Positions 50,907 through 54,260 of a stretch of 54,260 nucleotides of DNA are shown here, piece by piece. Both the position numbers and the translations under genes were made by a program. Numbering within the stretch: position 1 is the stretch's first letter; the number at the start of each line of letters is the position of its first letter. The notes beneath the pieces were generated by a model. The model did no database searches. It was not told the DNA's origin and saw nothing but the letters and a program-made list of their open reading frames with translations. The stretch comes from an uncultured Flavobacteriales bacterium (GTDB lineage: Bacteria > Bacteroidota > Bacteroidia > Flavobacteriales_D > Sanyastnellaceae), in NCBI GenBank assembly GCA_937881575.1, contig CALGEI010000149.1, forward strand, positions 1 to 54,260, given 5' to 3'.

Positions 50907-53447
50907 TCAGCGTGTGACGGCCAATTTTGTTGTTCCGGCTGAATTGCCGTCGGAATCGGTTGCGAAAATGAGGTAGACTCCGTGCGGTACGTCGCTTCCA
51001 TTCAGATCCTTTCCGTCCCACACGGCGCGCCCTCCATTGGATTCCAAGAGGGCGACCAAACGCCCGGACGTGGTGGTAATGTGAACGGTGGAGGCATAAG
51101 CCAGGCCATTGATGGCAATCCATCCTTCAAAATCGGGACGAACCGGATTGGGGTAGACTTCAAGCGCATCAATTTCACTGACAAAGTTGGTCGCATCGCT
51201 TCGCCAAGCCAGAAGTCCTTGGGAGGTGCCAATGTACGTTTCGCCATTGCGGTGGTTGATGGCGATGTCGGAAATGGAGTTGCTTAAAAGCGGACTATTT
51301 GCTTCCGTAAAGTGCGCTTCTTGTGTAGCCCCGTCAGGACTCAAGAGGTACAAACCAGAGTTTTGTGTGCCGATCCACTTTCGATTGCCACCATCGATGC
51401 AAATGCTGCGGATGACCTCAGTTTCAAGGAGCAATTGATAATTTCCGTCTTGTTGGATCAAGATTTGGGAAGCTACGGGATTCGTATTCTGGATATCGAA
51501 GATGGCGCTCGGGAGATAAACGACACAGGGACCTGCTGAGGTGCCAATCCAAATCTCACCGTCCAGATCTTCTTCAACGGAATAGACGTCATCCGAAGGC
51601 AAGGCTCCTTGATTTTCGGCATCAGACAACAACCGCCAGTCATCATCGGTTGTATTGCCAGGGGTTTGGTTGGTGTCATAGACAAAAAGCCCTTGATTGT
51701 CGGGCATGATGCACCAGATATAGCCGTTGCGTGCGGCCAAAACATCCCCCATCCACCCGTTGTTTCCCATGGCATTGCCCACATCTAAGGCGATAAAAGT
51801 GCCATCGGCTAGGCGCACCTGCAATGGCTGATCGGCGAAAGCATTGGTGAACCAGAGATTGCCATTGGAGTCGAAGTCAACCCCGCCAACGCCTATTCGT
51901 GGAGACCCGCCGAAATTCGAAACCTCCAAGGTGCTATTGGAGTCATTGTAAATATCAATGACGGTGTTGTCCATTACCTCAATGAGGCCTTCTTCCCAGG
52001 TTCCAAAAAAGGCATGTGCTGGATTCAGCGGGTCAATGCTCACTACGAGAGGGTCATTGATTCCAGAGATGTCATTTTCGCCTTCTGCAGGAGGAATCCA
52101 CTCCCATTGAGTTCCGTTTAAACCGTAAAACCCATGCTTGTGGTACATGCCGGTCCACGTTTCGTCCACTCCGCCTGACGCAATCCACATGCGATCATTC
52201 CAAGCGTCTATGCAACGAACCAACGATTTGGGAGGGCCAGTTGGCGACCAGTGATCGTCCATTTCACCACCTGTTATATCGAGTCGAAGCAAGCCCTCTT
52301 CTTGGTTTGCAATCATCAAATCGGAAAAAGCGTAACTGATTCCTTGCTCGCTAGCGATCACCTGGTGGTGAAAAACCATGTGACGTGCACGCAAGGGGAC
52401 GCCGTCTGCTGAGTAATCCAATTGAATGGGCTCAAGCGCGGCATTGAACAATTGAATGGATTGGTAATCTGAGATGGCCAAAAGCCAATCGTCTGAAGCC
52501 GCAGTGGTCGCGCCGGCAGCGATGTCATACACCTGATTGCTTTCCCATGCAGGCAAAGGAGCCCAGAGGCCTTCTGGATTTTTCCACCAAAGTTCATCTG
52601 GCTGACTGGCGTTGTCGGTATGCAAATGCAGAATAACCGATCCGTCAGGATGGAAGATCACGTGCCTGTAATCTCCTGTTTCGAGGGGGATGTCACTCCA
52701 TCGCGTCCAGGCATCGGGCGCACTCAAAAATGGATGATTCTGATCCGCCTCAAAAATGCCGGCATCGGTCCAAACGACGATTTGACCCTCATGGAACTGA
52801 ATCCCCTGACACGACCGCAATTCCTGTTGACCTTCAAGAAACCAGGTATCCCTCACATCAAATTCTCGTGGATTGATCTCGACAATGCCAAACCCGCAGG
52901 CGGCATAAATGCGGTCTGTGTCATCGGTCGTGACCGGAACCATGGAGTGGATGGTTTTGTCTCCGATGAGGTTGCTGTCTTTGATGTCGCTCATGGTGAA
53001 CAACCTCACGCCTTGATCGGAGAAAAAATCAATAACACCGGACGCGTAGCCCACCACGAGCATGCGGCCCTGGACATCCCAAGCCAATGCAGACGGATTG
53101 CTACCATTCATTCCGTTGACTTTGGAGATGGTTTGAATGCTCCCATCGGAGAAGACAAGAAAAACTCCATTTTCAGCACGAACCGCCCAGAACCCGTCTT
53201 CTCCTGCTGGCGAATGGGTGCTTCCACAGTAAACCGTTTCCTGGGCATGGCTGTATGGCAGATGGTCTGTCCACGTGCCAACATCGCGGTAGATGACATC
53301 GGATGTTTCTAACGCCGATTGAGCCGCAAGTCCAGCCTCATCCAATCCGAAAGAGCAACCAAGGACAAGGAGCACTGCGTGCAGGGTAGGAGCGAATGGA
53401 AAGCGCATGGGTCTTAACAACGAGAGAGGTGTGTTCTGCATACGCAT
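50907..53447 (-). CDS. porZ: T9SS attachment-complex protein PorZ (beta-propeller, C-terminal sorting-like domain)
   Basis: 846 residues from ATG 53447; 53441 and 53408 are alternative starts, the last giving the shortest signal peptide. The signal peptide ends near LAAQ. The mature N-terminus, VGTWTDHLPYSHAQ, and the segments IQTISKVNGMN, VVGYASGVIDFFSDQG, DIKDSNLIGDKTIHSM and AACGFGIVEINPREFDVRDTW match PorZ propeller blades. Two-component-regulator-like propeller repeats continue to about residue 730 (LWFTNAF, GEIWIGTSAG, KWIGTQNSGLYLL), followed by a CTD (VYPNPVRPDFEGWI, GVYLIFATDSDG). PorZ works with PorU, PorV and PorQ to attach cargo to lipid. It is upstream of the aminotransferase by 6 nt. 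Confidence 0.85.
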   Translation of the reverse strand: MRMQNTPLSLLRPMRFPFAPTLHAVLLVLGCSFGLDEAGLAAQSALETSDVIYRDVGTWTDHLPYSHAQETVYCGSTHSPAGEDGFWAVRAENGVFLVFSDGSIQTISKVNGMNGSNPSALAWDVQGRMLVVGYASGVIDFFSDQGVRLFTMSDIKDSNLIGDKTIHSMVPVTTDDTDRIYAACGFGIVEINPREFDVRDTWFLEGQQELRSCQGIQFHEGQIVVWTDAGIFEADQNHPFLSAPDAWTRWSDIPLETGDYRHVIFHPDGSVILHLHTDNASQPDELWWKNPEGLWAPLPAWESNQVYDIAAGATTAASDDWLLAISDYQSIQLFNAALEPIQLDYSADGVPLRARHMVFHHQVIASEQGISYAFSDLMIANQEEGLLRLDITGGEMDDHWSPTGPPKSLVRCIDAWNDRMWIASGGVDETWTGMYHKHGFYGLNGTQWEWIPPAEGENDISGINDPLVVSIDPLNPAHAFFGTWEEGLIEVMDNTVIDIYNDSNSTLEVSNFGGSPRIGVGGVDFDSNGNLWFTNAFADQPLQVRLADGTFIALDVGNAMGNNGWMGDVLAARNGYIWCIMPDNQGLFVYDTNQTPGNTTDDDWRLLSDAENQGALPSDDVYSVEEDLDGEIWIGTSAGPCVVYLPSAIFDIQNTNPVASQILIQQDGNYQLLLETEVIRSICIDGGNRKWIGTQNSGLYLLSPDGATQEAHFTEANSPLLSNSISDIAINHRNGETYIGTSQGLLAWRSDATNFVSEIDALEVYPNPVRPDFEGWIAINGLAYASTVHITTTSGRLVALLESNGGRAVWDGKDLNGSDVPHGVYLIFATDSDGNSAGTTKLAVTR

Positions 53448-53470
53448 CAAAGGTCGGAATATTGTGTGAT

Positions 53471-54160
53471 TCAACGGTGGTCTTTCCATCGAAACGCCTC
53501 TACTCCGGAGGATTCCAATTGGTCCAAGGCGTCTTCGTCGTTCAGTGAGTAGACCCAGCCGTTGGGGCCATATTCCCAGCGTACGATTCCCCAAACAATG
53601 AGCAGACACAGCAAGTCCTCGGTGGCATCGAAATCAAGACGTCCGATGCGAACGACGTGAAGAAAGGACAAAGCCCGTCCTGATCGCCAAGCACTGAATA
53701 GTTTTCCGATGAATTGATCGTAGCGAAATTCAGCGCGATCCAAGCGCATTTCATATTGCCATACTTTGACTAAAACAGGGCTGGCTCGGTGAATGCGGTC
53801 TTCCTTTCTTAAATACGCTTGTAACTTTCCTTTCTCATCCGCGCAGAAATGTGGACGAGCAGCAGAACGGGGGACTTGGACCTCCATCACTGTTTTCAGC
53901 TCGGCCTTCCAAATTTGCACATCAAATGCAATCGGCGGTTTGCAATGCATTTCTGCTGCAGATTGGATCATGTGGTACTCTTCGTCAGCCCGAACGCCTG
54001 CTATGCTTCCATTGTCTTTGACTCCAATCAAGAGTCTTCCGCCTTCCGTGTTCGCGAATGCGCAAAGTGTTCGCGCGATCTTGCCCGCGTCCTCAACACG
54101 CATTTTAAAATCTTGCTTTTGGTGCTCCCCTTCAGCAATCATTTGGATGACGTAGGACAT
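53471..54160 (-). CDS. AlbA_2 (Schlafen-like) domain protein
   Basis: 229 residues. The N-terminal 120 residues match the AlbA_2/divergent AAA-associated domain: EGEHQKQDFKMRVEDAGKIARTLCAFANTEGGRLLIGVKDNGSIAGV. The family includes stand-alone putative nucleic-acid-binding or transcription-related proteins. The C-terminal part (120-229) is helical and might hold a winged-helix, but it is short compared with the longer ATPase-like members. It ends 24 nt before the chosen porZ start and probably is the first gene of the porZ-aminotransferase-amidase run. Function not known. Confidence 0.8.
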   Translation of the reverse strand: MSYVIQMIAEGEHQKQDFKMRVEDAGKIARTLCAFANTEGGRLLIGVKDNGSIAGVRADEEYHMIQSAAEMHCKPPIAFDVQIWKAELKTVMEVQVPRSAARPHFCADEKGKLQAYLRKEDRIHRASPVLVKVWQYEMRLDRAEFRYDQFIGKLFSAWRSGRALSFLHVVRIGRLDFDATEDLLCLLIVWGIVRWEYGPNGWVYSLNDEDALDQLESSGVEAFRWKDHR

Positions 54161-54260
54161 GGTTTTAGGTGGCGATGAAAATCAGGTGTGATTCGAGTCA
54201 ACGAAGTTAATGGTCATATTGATAAAGCAAGTTTTAGGATATCCATCTGAAATCGTTACC

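Noticed and set aside
52620-53312. 230-codon frame opposite porZ
   Set aside because: Antisense to propeller repeats; composition is not protein-like.

Overview
The window is a stretch of chromosome from an aerobic member of the Bacteroidota, most likely a marine-type Flavobacteriales relative. The evidence is several secreted proteins with type IX secretion (T9SS) C-terminal sorting domains, a PorZ-type propeller protein, TAnnTTTG promoter boxes in place of sigma-70 boxes, few recognisable Shine-Dalgarno sequences, and the gene families present (DUF2723/TMEM260-like, GH3-like, DUF72, fRMsr, HMA lipoprotein). Base composition looks moderate and even. I see no rRNA or tRNA genes, no CRISPR array, no transposase and no phage genes. 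This is mostly ordinary vertically inherited chromosome, with secreted and accessory genes between housekeeping blocks.

Layout. 1-1.4 kb: tail of a surface protein and a small secreted protein ending in two dockerin/EF-hand-like loops. 1.5-6.1 kb (minus): rplU-rpmA, then serS, a coiled-coil lipoprotein and a secreted TPR protein. 6.2-11.5 kb: an EamA permease divergent from a copper-binding-type HMA lipoprotein that overlaps heme A synthase (ctaA), then a hemC-hemD fusion and hemA on the other strand. 11.6-15.1 kb (minus): nrdB-nrdA class Ia ribonucleotide reductase. 15.1-15.6 kb: a gap holding a perfect palindrome, a long imperfect hairpin and one doubtful small membrane ORF. 15.6-24.4 kb: secA, DUF72, comF-like, free-methionine-sulfoxide reductase, a lipoprotein and a T9SS type-B protein. 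24.5-31.8 kb: RCK potassium-channel subunit, kynureninase, hemL, a UbiA-like membrane protein and gcvP. 31.9-36.0 kb: two tandem related T9SS cargo proteins. 36.1-40.1 kb: GH3-like, uridine kinase, ArsC/Spx-like, EamA and 3-hydroxyanthranilate dioxygenase. 40.2-47.6 kb: another T9SS cargo, a 1295-residue DUF2723 membrane protein, purN and rnhA. 47.7-54.2 kb: glutaryl-CoA-type dehydrogenase, an omega-amidase/aminotransferase pair, porZ and an AlbA-domain protein.

How the genes fit together. Four heme genes (hemL, hemA, hemCD, ctaA) describe C5-pathway tetrapyrrole synthesis and heme A for an aa3-type oxidase; the HMA lipoprotein is plausibly a periplasmic copper partner. kynU, nbaC and the gcdH-like gene belong to tryptophan/kynurenine and downstream glutaryl-CoA catabolism but are scattered over about 23 kb. 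The aminotransferase and omega-amidase form a transamination/deamidation pair. porZ is part of the T9SS attachment machinery that would process the cargo proteins encoded here.

The most interesting non-gene signals are TAnnTTTG promoter boxes placed 4-5 nt before start codons (secA, the HMA lipoprotein, msrC; weaker at hemA and gcvP), which suggest leaderless transcripts, and the unexplained nrdB-secA gap. I did not find a clear-cut new multi-gene defence or metabolic system.
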